Below are positions 56,401-64,000 of a stretch of 64,000 nucleotides of DNA, piece after piece. The position numbers and the translations under genes are program-made. The stretch's first letter is position 1, and each line of letters opens with the position of its first letter. Location of the stretch: NCBI GenBank assembly GCA_965238125.1, contig OZ250179.1, forward strand, positions 4,464,001 to 4,528,000. The letters are read 5' to 3'. Under the pieces are notes generated by a model. The model was given only the letters and a program-made list of their open reading frames with translations. It had not been told where the DNA came from and did not search any database. Source of the stretch: UBA6623 sp965238125. GTDB taxonomy: Bacteria > Acidobacteriota > Terriglobia > Bryobacterales > UBA6623.

Positions 56401-57627
56401 ATGACTCGGCAAGAACTCAAGCAAACCCTCGACGGCGCCGCGGAACTCCATCGCCTCGGCCGCATCGCCGAGGCCGAGCCGCTCTACCGGCGAGTGCTCG
56501 ACGCCGCTCCCCGCCATGCCGATGCCCTGCACTTGCTTGGGCTCGCGCTGCACCAGTCCGGGGTCGGCGACGAGGCCGTCCAACTCGTTCGCCGTGCCAT
56601 CACCGAACGCCCCAACATCCCCGACTTCCATAGCAACCTGGCGCGTATGCTCGAAAACCTCGGGCGCGCCGACGAAGCCGCCCTCGTCATCGAGCAACAC
56701 CGGCAACTGGAAGAGTGGCTGCTTGAATACGGCGATCTGCCCGCCGACTTTCGCGACTACCAACTCGGCGTCGAGCGCAAGCGCCTCTCGCCCTACCTCG
56801 ACTACCCCCGCGAAGTGACGATCGAAACCCTGGCGCTGTGCAACGCCGCCTGTGAGTTCTGTCCCTATCCCGACCTCGAACGTCAGGGAGCGCGCATGAG
56901 CGACGATCTCGTCGAGAAGATCCTCAGAGATCTCGAAGACATCCCCGGCGATGTCCCCTTTTCGATCTCTCCATTTAAGGTCAGCGATCCGTTGCTTGAC
57001 TCGAGAATCTTCGACATCGTCGGGCAGGCGGGGGCGCGGCTGCCCCACGCAACCGTGTGCATGTTCACCAACGGTTCGCCCCTCACACCCCGGCACATCG
57101 AACGCCTGGCCGCGGCGGGGAACATCGAGCACCTGTGGATCTCGCTCAACCACCACCAGCCGGAAGGCTATGAGCGCATCATGAAGCTTCCCTGGCAAAG
57201 AACCCGCGCCAAGCTCGACCTACTCCACGATGCCAAAGCAGCCGGCCGGTTCCCGCTGCCGGTGATCGTCTCACGAGTCTGCGACGGCTCCGAGGAGGAC
57301 CGGGCCTTCGAACCCTGGGTCCGCGAAACCTTCCCGTTATTCCAACCGAAACTCGTCCCGCGGACGAACTGGCTCGGCCGAGTCGACTTGCCGCCGCTGT
57401 TCCCCGAACCGCCGCCGGTAGCCTGTGACCGTTGGTTTGAGCTCTCGATCACCGCCACCGGCGTCGTGGCGCTGTGCTGCATGGATGGAAGAGCCGAATT
57501 TCCCGTCGGCGACGTCTCCAAGCAGCATGTCCTGGAAGTCTACAACGCCCCCGAATTCCGCCGTCTCCGCGAACAGCAGGCCACCCGCAAGGGTATCCAC
57601 CCCTGCGAAACCTGCTCGAATCTGTAG
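56401..57627 (+). CDS. TPR-fused radical SAM/SPASM-like protein
   Basis: A 408-residue protein. Residues ~1-105 are TPR units (AEPLYRRVLDAAPRHADALHLLGLALHQSG, then a second). The radical SAM domain starts at ~130 with CNAACEFC (C147, C151, C154) for the [4Fe-4S] cluster, preceded by VTIETLALCN. The C-terminus has CDRWFELSIT, CC and PCETC, i.e. the cysteines of a SPASM or twitch domain with extra clusters. The family acts on peptides or proteins, but no small peptide substrate gene is next to it; the TPR part could recruit a partner. An alternative start at 56323 adds 26 residues read from repeat sequence, so ATG 56401 is chosen. Confidence 0.85.
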   Translation: MTRQELKQTLDGAAELHRLGRIAEAEPLYRRVLDAAPRHADALHLLGLALHQSGVGDEAVQLVRRAITERPNIPDFHSNLARMLENLGRADEAALVIEQHRQLEEWLLEYGDLPADFRDYQLGVERKRLSPYLDYPREVTIETLALCNAACEFCPYPDLERQGARMSDDLVEKILRDLEDIPGDVPFSISPFKVSDPLLDSRIFDIVGQAGARLPHATVCMFTNGSPLTPRHIERLAAAGNIEHLWISLNHHQPEGYERIMKLPWQRTRAKLDLLHDAKAAGRFPLPVIVSRVCDGSEEDRAFEPWVRETFPLFQPKLVPRTNWLGRVDLPPLFPEPPPVACDRWFELSITATGVVALCCMDGRAEFPVGDVSKQHVLEVYNAPEFRRLREQQATRKGIHPCETCSNL

Positions 57628-57669
57628 ATATCCGACTATATCCGACCAGTGGAAAGTCGCCTCGCGATC

Positions 57670-57704
57670 GGTTCACGGTTCACGGCTAACGGTTCACGAC
57701 TAAG
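57670..57704 (+). repeat. Heptamer array 2 (GGYTMAC)
   Basis: Five units: GGTTCAC, GGTTCAC, GGCTAAC, GGTTCAC and GACTAAG. It lies between two converging genes and overlaps the last codon of the cysteine-rich gene at 57700. Confidence 0.6.
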
Positions 57705-58374
57705 CCTGTCGCGTCCTCGACTCTTCGAGCAACCGCTTCGCCCGCTCCGGGTTATACACCCCGCAAGGACAAAACCGCGCCAGCGTAGCCACGGCCTGGT
57801 CGGGTGAACGCCGCCCTTCGCGCACCATATCCAGCATCTTGCGGGACAGGTTGAACGACACCATGCCGTGCCCGCACATCGTCGACAGCTCGAGCACCTG
57901 ACTATTGGGCAGGTGGTCGTGCGGATCGAAGAAACCAAGAGAATATTCAACGCTATGGCGATGAATGCCGCATTCCTCCGCCGCGCAGCGGGCGCCCTCG
58001 ACCGACGTACTCATGTTGATCGACAGCCCCAGGTTCGCCTCGATCACCTCGGCCAGGCAACCCTCCGCTTTTTCCCGCGAATCGAACACCGCCGCCACCG
58101 TGCCGACCTTCTCCACCGTCTCGATCACGCTGTCGTAATCCGCGGACGTGTCGCGGCTCCAGTGAACCGTCGGTTGCAACTCCTTGGCGGGCTTATATCC
58201 CCCGAAGGCCGAGTTGCCCATGTTGGCGGGACGGTGGCGGGCGCAAATACGCAGGAAGGTTTTGAGCCGCTCGATCGCCCCTTCATCGTTCTTCCCTTTG
58301 CAAGGAATCGCGAACAAGATGTAATCGTCTTCGAAGCCGGCGGCCTTACCGTACCGGTGCAAGGTGTTCGTCAC
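57700..58374 (-). CDS. Unassigned cysteine-rich protein paired with a ferredoxin
   Basis: A 224-residue cytoplasmic protein of no family I can name. Cysteines and histidines are grouped in CGIHRHSVEYSLG (~140-152), STMCGHGMVSFNLS (~172-185) and ARFCPCGVYNPERAKRLL (~203-220), which suggests a metal or cluster site. Earlier parts contain LKTFLRICARHRPANMGNSAF and HWSRDTSADYDSVIETVEKVG. The start is the GTG at 58374, with AGGAGG at 6-nt spacing, inside the 3' end of the upstream ferredoxin gene (29-nt overlap). The overlap shows they are made together. No signal peptide or membrane segment is present. It may accept electrons from the partner; this is inference. Confidence 0.7.
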   Translation of the reverse strand: MTNTLHRYGKAAGFEDDYILFAIPCKGKNDEGAIERLKTFLRICARHRPANMGNSAFGGYKPAKELQPTVHWSRDTSADYDSVIETVEKVGTVAAVFDSREKAEGCLAEVIEANLGLSINMSTSVEGARCAAEECGIHRHSVEYSLGFFDPHDHLPNSQVLELSTMCGHGMVSFNLSRKMLDMVREGRRSPDQAVATLARFCPCGVYNPERAKRLLEESRTRQA

Positions 58375-59197
58375 CGACGGCCTCCTCTCGTTTCTCGACG
58401 TTCGTCACGCGACCCAGCCCGAGATTCGTTTTTGCTCGCTCGGAATCGTAACCCAGTTCGTTGAGCAGCGGAGCCAAGATCGTGTCGTTGCCCTCTTCGT
58501 CGCAGCGCGTCGAAAGCCCCAGCGCCACCACGGTGTCGATCGTCTTACCGACCCGCTCGACGGTCTCAAGCACGCCCGGCACTTGCTCGATCGTCGTCTT
58601 GATCTCGACAATCGCCGAGAGAATCTTCTCGTCGAGCAAATCTTCCTTGAGCGTCCCCAGCGATTGATCCGTCATTAAGTGGGTGATGGGGTTTTTCGCT
58701 TCAAAGTGAACACCCAGCTCGGCCAGCGCGATCGTCATGCTCTGGATATGCCGAAAACGTACACCGACGCCCGGACGGCCGAACTCAATCACATAGCCGA
58801 CTTCACCGACATCGACGCGATGCGCCACGTCGTTCGTCTTGACTTCCTCGGTGCCGCGGCCCTTGATCCCCGTCGAGGCATGCTCGACAAGCGGATCGCT
58901 GAAAACCCGCCGCACCAGCCGCGGATAGGACAGCTCATCGACGACAAAAGCCGCCGTCGGGCAAACATCGGGCTCGGGCTCAAAGCGAAAACGAAACAGC
59001 TTCGCCAGCGAGCGAACTCCCCGCACCATGTACGGGTTCAACGCCTCGCTGCTCATGCGGGCGCACGTTCCGCACTCGACGCACTCATCAAGGTTGATCG
59101 TGGCCCGGTTGACGGCCGGGTCCACATAGATCGCTCCCATTGGACAAATGGGAACGCAATTACCGCAAGCTACACATTTCGCCGGATCAATCCGCAT
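58346..59197 (-). CDS. Ferredoxin-domain protein with unassigned C-terminal domain
   Basis: A 283-residue cytoplasmic protein. The N-terminus is a two-cluster ferredoxin: CVACGNCVPICP (first [4Fe-4S]) and CVECGTC, whose expected fourth cysteine is displaced by about 30 residues to DVCPTAAF. The remaining ~200 residues contain the striking block STGIKGRGTEEVKTNDVAHRV followed by GYVIEFGRPGVGVRF, and two helical parts (LVDEKILSAIVEIK, LETVERVGKTIDTVVALG). I have no family name for this part. It overlaps the downstream cysteine-rich gene by 29 nt. An electron-transfer role is supported by the cluster motifs; the reaction is unknown. Confidence 0.75.
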   Translation of the reverse strand: MRIDPAKCVACGNCVPICPMGAIYVDPAVNRATINLDECVECGTCARMSSEALNPYMVRGVRSLAKLFRFRFEPEPDVCPTAAFVVDELSYPRLVRRVFSDPLVEHASTGIKGRGTEEVKTNDVAHRVDVGEVGYVIEFGRPGVGVRFRHIQSMTIALAELGVHFEAKNPITHLMTDQSLGTLKEDLLDEKILSAIVEIKTTIEQVPGVLETVERVGKTIDTVVALGLSTRCDEEGNDTILAPLLNELGYDSERAKTNLGLGRVTNVEKREEAVGDEHLAPVR

Positions 59198-59238
59198 ATG
59201 GCACTCCCGTTTTCAGGCACCAGTTTAGCATTCGGGCG

Positions 59239-59266
59239 GTGAGCCGTTATCCGTGAGCCGTGAGCC
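59239..59266 (-). repeat. Heptamer array 3 (GGYTMAC)
   Basis: On the minus strand GGCTCAC, GGCTCAC, GGATAAC and GGCTCAC; four units in the 5' leader of the ferredoxin pair. Confidence 0.55.
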
Positions 59267-59364
59267 GAAGACAATACGCCGTTTCACTCCCGGCGGCACA
59301 GGCCCGGGCGAGCTTGTCGTTGGACACGCGCTACGAGGTATCCCGGTAACGTGACGGCGCCGGC

Positions 59365-59398
59365 GGTTACGGTTCACGGCTCACGGTTAACGGTTAAC
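59365..59398 (+). repeat. Heptamer array 4 (GGYTMAC)
   Basis: GGTTAC, GGTTCAC, GGCTCAC, GGTTAAC and GGTTAAC. It overlaps the last codons and stop of the TPR gene at 59387. Confidence 0.6.
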
Positions 59399-61123
59399 CA
59401 CCTCCGCCTTCGCCGAGAACACCTCGGCCCGCTCCGGCAACGTGTCCGCCCCGCTCCAAACATCGCGAAGCTCCGCGTAAAACGCTTCCGCCGCCGACCG
59501 ATCCCCGCCACGCGCCGCCGCCCGCGCCGCGCCCAGCAACGAAAGCGCCCGCCGAGGTGCTCGCTCAAGAGCTTTCGCGAACTGCTCGCCGGCTTCCTCA
59601 AACCGACCCAGCCCCAACAACACCTCGCCCAGCAACTCATGAGAGGGCTTGACCGGCGCCGGCGGACCATAAGCAAGCGGCATCGCTTCCTCGACCGCCG
59701 CTGCTTTTCGAAGAGATCCCAGCCCGGTCCGCTCCCGGCCCCGGGCCAAATCCAACAAGGCTTTGAGCTGCAAAGCCGTCGCGCGTGTCGCCTCCAGACC
59801 GGAAGCCCGGCCGGACTTGCTCGCGAGTTCCGCGACACACCCCTCCAACTTCACCAGAGCCTTCTCAGCCGAAGCGAGGTCGCCGTTCTCGGCCGCGGCC
59901 ATCCCCCGCGCAAACACCAGAGCTGCGGCATCCTCGGCCCTCACCTTCGTCAGGTCCGGATCCCGCCCCAGTCTCTCCTCGTCCCAGCGCCGCGTCTCCA
60001 CTACATAGTGCGCCCGCATGGCCGCCAAGTGACGCCGCGTCAGGGGAATACTCAGCTGCTCGACGTCCTGCTCCATAACGTCGAGCAGCTCGCGCGCCTT
60101 TTCATAACGCCCCTGTTGCAGATACGTGTACTGCAACCACCACAGAGCGTGATAGCTACGGTCCTTTACCGTCAGACCCTTGCGCCGAACCCGATCATCC
60201 GCCGCCTTCCAGGAATCCTCGTTCGAGGCCGCGGTCCGCTCCCACATCCCCAGCGCCACAAAAATGTGCGACGGCATATGAAGGGCGTGCGCCGCCGCCG
60301 GAGCAATCTCGGCATACACCCGCGCCGCCGGCAATCCGAGCGGCGCATGAATCGGGTCGTCGAACGAATGAACCAGATAGTGCGCCGCCCCGGGGTGCCG
60401 TGGATTGCGGTCAAACACCGCTTGCGCCAGCGCGGCGGCCCGCATGTAGATCCGGAAATCGCGCTTGCCCTGGGCCGTTCCGAGAACCGCCAAGGCGTGA
60501 AATGCCGCAGCCTCGCTGTCATCGGGGAACCGCCGTGACAGCCTTTCCATCGCCGCCGCATACGCGAGATCCCTCGCGGCCTTGTCGCCCTCGTCGAAAA
60601 AAAGCGTATCGACCGCGCCCAAATAGCCTTTCTCGCGATCGGTTGGGGCTTTGGCCAGCCGAGCTTCCCGCGTCTCTCCCAGACGCCGCAACACCGCTTG
60701 ACCCGCCTTCTGATCGAGACGCATCCAAAGCGGCTTGTTGTAGGTCATCGCCTCGCCCCAGTAGGCCATGGCGAAACCCGGTTCGACTTGTTGGGCTTCT
60801 TGAAATTCCTCGGCCGCGTCGTCGTATTCGAAACTATGCAACAGCAGCGCGCCCTGCTCGAAGTGCTTTTGCGCCGCCGCCGCCCCCGACGTGGGAAAGT
60901 CGATCTTCCCGAGCGTCTCCGACTCAGCCGTGCCCGCCATTGCGAAAATCGCCGGCAACGCCGCCGCGGCGCATCCCCGCGCCAACGCTCTCAAAGCATT
61001 CGCGGTGGAACGGGCCGCCAGGCGAGCCTTTGCACCAACCCGCGCGAAACCCTTTGTCTTCGAGCGCCGCGATTCCAGGGAACCCCCGCGCTCCGATCGC
61101 TTGCCTCGCCTTTCACGTGCCAT
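59387..61123 (-). CDS. Secreted TPR-rich protein
   Basis: A 578-residue protein with a signal segment (ALARGCAAAALPAIFAMAGTAES); the N-terminal ~40 residues before it are very basic, so a later start is possible. The rest is helical repeats: HFEQGALLLHSFEYDDAAEEFQEAQQVEPGFAMAYWGEAM (TPR-like) at ~85-125, and tryptophan-rich pairs later. FARGMAAAENGDLASAEKALVKL and LLGEVLLGLGRFEEAGEQFAKALERAP are further TPR units. Histidines in HALHMPSHIF and HYLVHSFDDPIHAPLG might bind metal. A family of such long TPR proteins is common in Acidobacteria; the function is not known. It ends in a heptamer array. Confidence 0.75.
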   Translation of the reverse strand: MARERRGKRSERGGSLESRRSKTKGFARVGAKARLAARSTANALRALARGCAAAALPAIFAMAGTAESETLGKIDFPTSGAAAAQKHFEQGALLLHSFEYDDAAEEFQEAQQVEPGFAMAYWGEAMTYNKPLWMRLDQKAGQAVLRRLGETREARLAKAPTDREKGYLGAVDTLFFDEGDKAARDLAYAAAMERLSRRFPDDSEAAAFHALAVLGTAQGKRDFRIYMRAAALAQAVFDRNPRHPGAAHYLVHSFDDPIHAPLGLPAARVYAEIAPAAAHALHMPSHIFVALGMWERTAASNEDSWKAADDRVRRKGLTVKDRSYHALWWLQYTYLQQGRYEKARELLDVMEQDVEQLSIPLTRRHLAAMRAHYVVETRRWDEERLGRDPDLTKVRAEDAAALVFARGMAAAENGDLASAEKALVKLEGCVAELASKSGRASGLEATRATALQLKALLDLARGRERTGLGSLRKAAAVEEAMPLAYGPPAPVKPSHELLGEVLLGLGRFEEAGEQFAKALERAPRRALSLLGAARAAARGGDRSAAEAFYAELRDVWSGADTLPERAEVFSAKAEVVNR

Positions 61124-61380
61124 TGCCTACCCCCGCTACTTTCTTCGTAAGTCGCCGCCGGCAACGCCGCGGTTCCTCCATTCTATTACCCCCGGAGCCT
61201 CTTCTCTCACCGCCCTCCGCGAAGATCCTCCTCCGCTCCAGTTCCCGCCGCCCTCCCCACAACAAAAAGGACCGCCCCGCCGAACCGAAAAGAGCGAACT
61301 CTTCCCGGCAACAAATGAATGCCTACACCCACTGGCCACGGAAGCGATTGGTCCGCAAATGCTACCAGAGAGCATGCCTA

Positions 61381-62611
61381 GTATAGCGTTTCATTAAACT
61401 ATACCCAACTCAGGCGCTTCCTCGAGCGCCTCGAACTTGCTCCAGCGGTGGACCACCGGAGCGGCGTTGATTTCCGCGATCCCCAGCAGGATTCGTTCCC
61501 GAAGCTCCTCCCAGGACTCCACCCGGATGCGCTTCAAAAACGTCCGGGCCATCTTCCCAAACAGCGTCTCCACAATGTTCAGCCAGGACCCGTGGGTCGG
61601 CGTGTGCACATATTTGAAGCGGTTCGGCCGCGTCGCTAAATAGTCCTTCGTCTCCTTGGATATGTGAGCGGAATGATTGTCCAAGATCAATCGAATCGTG
61701 CATTCGGCCGGATAGAATTGGTCCAGATCCTTCAGCAGTGAGATGAATTCGCGGCTGCGGTGCCGCCGCTCGACCCGCGCCGTTACGCGGCCGTCGTGCA
61801 AGTCCAGCGCCGCCAGAATCGAGCAGGTTCCCAGACGTTGGTATTCGTGATCCCGAGCCGTACAAGGATGCCGCCCAGGGACCGGCGGCAGGTCCGGGGC
61901 GGTGTTGGCGATCGCTTGCACACCGGGCTTTTCGTCCACCGAAACCGTGATCACGCCCGGCGAGGGGCCGCCCTCGCCCGAGCTTTCATTTTGCAAGGCC
62001 ACCTCGCGGTAGACCAGCAGCACCTGCCGCATCTTGGACTCAAACTCCGGGTCGCGACGCTCCAGGTAGTATTTCACCTTCTCTGGATGCAGCGGCTGCC
62101 CCGCCAGAATCCGGTGGACGGTCGCCTTGGCCGCTTGCCCCAGGGCCGGATAGCCCGCCTCCACGGCATGCCGGCGCACGTGGAGAGCGAGCGCGCCGCG
62201 GGTCCACAACTCGGCGGCGTATCCCAGTTCCTTGGGTTTGCAACAGGCCAAATGCACCACCCAGGCCTTGGCCTCCTCGGAGATGCGGGGCTCGTAGGGA
62301 CGATGATAGGCATCCTTGAGCGCTGCTTGCACTCCGATGGCGAGGGCTCGCTCGATCCATTTGGCAACGCTCTTGCGGGTCATCTTCACGGCCCGCATAA
62401 TCTCGGCGATTGTCTCGCCGCCATGATAGCGCCACAGAATCTCGGCGCGCCGCACCTCCCGAGCCGGAGCCTTGCGGGAACGCCGCAGCCGTTTCAGATG
62501 TTGCACCTCTTCGGTCGTGAGCAGCAGTGGGGGACGCTTCGATTTTCCTGCCATGCGACCAGTCTAGCAGGAAACATTGTCCTATGGTTATGTTTTAATG
62601 AAACGTTATAC
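61381..62611 (-). mobile_element. IS630-family insertion sequence, second type
   Basis: 1,231 bp with ends GTATAGCGTTTCATTAAAC and (inverted) GTTTTAATGAAACGTTATAC, flanked by TA at 61379-61380 and 62612-62613. It is unrelated to the two-frame IS630 at 53380. Confidence 0.93.
61394..62554 (-). CDS. IS630-family transposase
   Basis: An intact 386-residue single-frame transposase. Helix-turn-helix (ETIAEIMRAVKMTRKSVAKWIERA) at ~50-75; catalytic DDE in VSVDEKPGVQ, RLILDNHSAHIS and NIVETLFGKMAR. The frame lies wholly inside the element, and the terminal repeats are intact, so it should be active. Confidence 0.93.
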   Translation of the reverse strand: MAGKSKRPPLLLTTEEVQHLKRLRRSRKAPAREVRRAEILWRYHGGETIAEIMRAVKMTRKSVAKWIERALAIGVQAALKDAYHRPYEPRISEEAKAWVVHLACCKPKELGYAAELWTRGALALHVRRHAVEAGYPALGQAAKATVHRILAGQPLHPEKVKYYLERRDPEFESKMRQVLLVYREVALQNESSGEGGPSPGVITVSVDEKPGVQAIANTAPDLPPVPGRHPCTARDHEYQRLGTCSILAALDLHDGRVTARVERRHRSREFISLLKDLDQFYPAECTIRLILDNHSAHISKETKDYLATRPNRFKYVHTPTHGSWLNIVETLFGKMARTFLKRIRVESWEELRERILLGIAEINAAPVVHRWSKFEALEEAPELGIV

Positions 62612-62619
62612 TAGGTAGA

Positions 62620-62673
62620 GACAGACACTCGTGTTTGTCCTAGTCCACAGTCCCGACAAGCTCTCAGCTTGTC
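62620..62673 (+). repeat. Twin-hairpin repeat, copy 4
   Basis: GACAGACAC-TC-GTGTTTGTC (one G-T pair) and GACAAGCT-CTC-AGCTTGTC, with linker CTAGTCCACAGTC. It stands only 7 nt beyond the TA next to the IS630 end. Confidence 0.7.
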
Positions 62674-63083
62674 TCGGCTCGGTCAACGCATACGAAGTTT
62701 CAGGTCAGTCCGTCGTAAGAGTCTCGTGGTCCGCGCCCGGCACGCAATCCGGTCAGAGATCGGAGCCCGTTTAGGGCCATGCACATGCGCAAAGACTAAA
62801 GAAAACAACAACTTTTCATAAAGATAGCCCCTGACGTCGCGGATGAGCCCCCGGCTTGGCGGACAATGGTACTCACATCCCCGATCGCCCCCGCGATCGT
62901 GCTATTGATCCGCGGAGTCGACCGGACGTCACGCCGAGGCAGCCGGCTTGTTTTCGGCCGTTTCGGCGGATCCGCCTCCGCCGCGCGAGCCGCTGTAGTT
63001 CGCCGGCCCCGCTTGCCTGCTGTCGCAACCCCTAGCAGCCGATATCTGTAACGTCGGTCTCCCACGGCCGGCGCGAGAGGGAT
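62674..63083. other. Gene-free stretch before the epimerase gene
   Basis: About 410 bases with no gene, hairpin or RNA that I can support. The region around 62790-62830 is A-rich (AAAGAAAACAACAAC), and may contain the promoter of the epimerase gene. Confidence 0.4.
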
Positions 63084-64000
63084 ATGAAAGCGCTTGTCAC
63101 CGGATCCGGAGGTCTGATCGGCTCGGCTTGTGTTGGGTTCCTGGCCGAACAAGGCTGGGACGTGGTCGGCCTCGACAACAATATGCGACGGGAGTTCTTC
63201 GGGGAGAAGGGCTCGACCGGCCCGATCGTCGAAAGCCTACGGGCGTCGTTTCGCGGATACCGCCACCTCGCGCTCGACATTCGCGACCGAGAGGGCATTC
63301 GAGACGTCTTTCGCGACGAGCGGCCGGACTTCGTCATTCACGCCGCCGGGCAGCCGTCCCACGATAAGGCGGCGTCGATCCCCTATGACGATTTCGACGT
63401 CAACGCCGTCGGGACGCTCAATCTGCTGGTAGCCGCGCGGGACTTTTGCCGCGATTCGCCCTTCTGCTTTACCAGCACCAATAAGGTGTACGGCGACCGA
63501 CCGAACGATGTGCCGCTGCGCGAACTCACCTCCCGTTACGATTACGCCGACGGCCGCGACGGCATCGACGAGAGCCTGTCGATCGATGCCTGCCTGCACT
63601 CGCTCTTCGGAGCATCGAAGGTTGCCGCCGACGTGATGTGCCAGGAGTTCGGGCGCTATTTCGAAATGCCGGTCGGGGTCTTCCGCGCCGGTTGCTTGAC
63701 CGGGCCGCAACACGCCGCCGTCGAGCTGCACGGTTATCTCGCCTACATTGTCCATTGCGCGGCGACGGGGCGGCCGTACACGATCTACGGCTACCAGGGC
63801 AAGCAGGTGCGCGACCAGATCCACTGCCGCGACGTGGCCTCGCTGTTTCTGGTGTTCTACAACCAACCCCGGCTCGGAGAGGTCTACAACCTTGGCGGGG
63901 GCCGGGCCAATAGTCTTTCCATTCTCGAGACGATCGACAGGCTCAGCCAAATGGGGCTGCGCTTGGACCATCGCTATCAAGCCGAAAACCGCGTGGGCGA
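63084..64000 (+). CDS. NAD-dependent epimerase, CDP-paratose 2-epimerase-like (cut by window edge)
   Basis: Partial: 305 residues to the window edge. An extended SDR with MKALVTGSGGLIGSACVGF (NAD-binding), DNNMRREFFG typical of the RfbE/CDP-paratose epimerase group, HAAGQPSHDKAAS, FTSTNKVYGDRPN, LFGASKVAADVM (with the YxxxK-type catalytic Lys region), and PYTIYGYQGKQVRDQIHCRDV. It points to a nucleotide-sugar, hence surface-polysaccharide, locus to the right. The ATG at 63084 has GAGAGG upstream. The substrate cannot be fixed from the sequence. Confidence 0.85.
   Translation, partial: MKALVTGSGGLIGSACVGFLAEQGWDVVGLDNNMRREFFGEKGSTGPIVESLRASFRGYRHLALDIRDREGIRDVFRDERPDFVIHAAGQPSHDKAASIPYDDFDVNAVGTLNLLVAARDFCRDSPFCFTSTNKVYGDRPNDVPLRELTSRYDYADGRDGIDESLSIDACLHSLFGASKVAADVMCQEFGRYFEMPVGVFRAGCLTGPQHAAVELHGYLAYIVHCAATGRPYTIYGYQGKQVRDQIHCRDVASLFLVFYNQPRLGEVYNLGGGRANSLSILETIDRLSQMGLRLDHRYQAENRVG

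Noticed and set aside
56331..59398. CRISPR array
   Set aside because: The heptamer units are directly adjacent and only 7 bp long, without spacers, and no cas gene is present.
53380..62611. Composite transposon between the two IS630 copies
   Set aside because: The two elements have unrelated ends and transposases, each with its own TA duplication, and the genes between them are housekeeping.

Overview
The window is GC-rich, densely coded bacterial chromosome. The best guess is an uncultured or little-studied member of the Acidobacteriota or a neighbouring phylum. This rests on an Oar-like TonB-dependent receptor with a carboxypeptidase-regulatory N-terminus, a GWxTD-domain protein, winged-helix/TolB-propeller proteins, a winged-helix/Ser-Thr kinase/propeller fusion, an M2/M3-like lipoprotein peptidase, and many interspersed hairpin repeats. 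There is no rRNA, no convincing tRNA and no CRISPR array. The assignment is inference; there is no phylogenetic marker here that I can place firmly.

Layout. 1-9,000 (minus strand): a respiratory locus with Rieske protein, split cytochrome b (b6-like and subunit IV-like halves), a membrane-anchored octaheme cytochrome c, a cupredoxin-like lipoprotein, and heme A synthase CtaA and heme O synthase CtaB. Together they describe a quinol:acceptor oxidoreductase next to heme A maturation for an oxidase that probably lies left of the window. 9,670-11,252: PgsA and an ADP-ribosylglycohydrolase, translationally coupled. 11,771-14,131: a ttcA fragment, then a Na/Pi cotransporter with PhoU. 14,263-16,767: a lipoprotein peptidase and a frameshifted secreted metalloprotease. 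17,078-22,530: tandem paralogues, winged helix + propeller and winged helix + kinase + propeller. 22,789-29,443: a TonB-dependent receptor gene broken by two IS1380 copies and a G-run frameshift.

29,578-38,323: mixed housekeeping genes (DUF5989-like microprotein, sugar isomerase-like TIM barrel, SPFH protein, TadE-like protein, DinB, cyclase, SDR, ThpR, carboxypeptidase-regulatory proteins). 38,369-44,889: GWxTD protein, divergent from a PDZ-7TM-GAF-PAS histidine kinase with an overlapping NtrC-type regulator. 45,046-53,285: batABCDE, with batC split by a third IS1380. An IS630 copy lies upstream of batA. 54,566-61,123: RsmB, AcpS, a TPR-radical SAM protein, an unassigned two-gene ferredoxin/cysteine-rich pair, and a TPR lipoprotein-like protein. 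61,381-62,611: a second, unrelated IS630. 63,084 to the end: a CDP-paratose 2-epimerase-like protein, cut by the window edge.

The most striking unexplained structure is the repeat content. At least six classes of interspersed hairpin element lie between genes. In several of them the stems differ between copies by compensatory base changes while loops and linkers are conserved. There are also four arrays of a degenerate 7-bp unit (consensus GGYTMAC). Some hairpin elements run into the 5' ends of batC, batD and batE and are read as N-terminal extensions. The main candidate for an undescribed protein system is the ferredoxin/cysteine-rich pair at 57,700-59,197.
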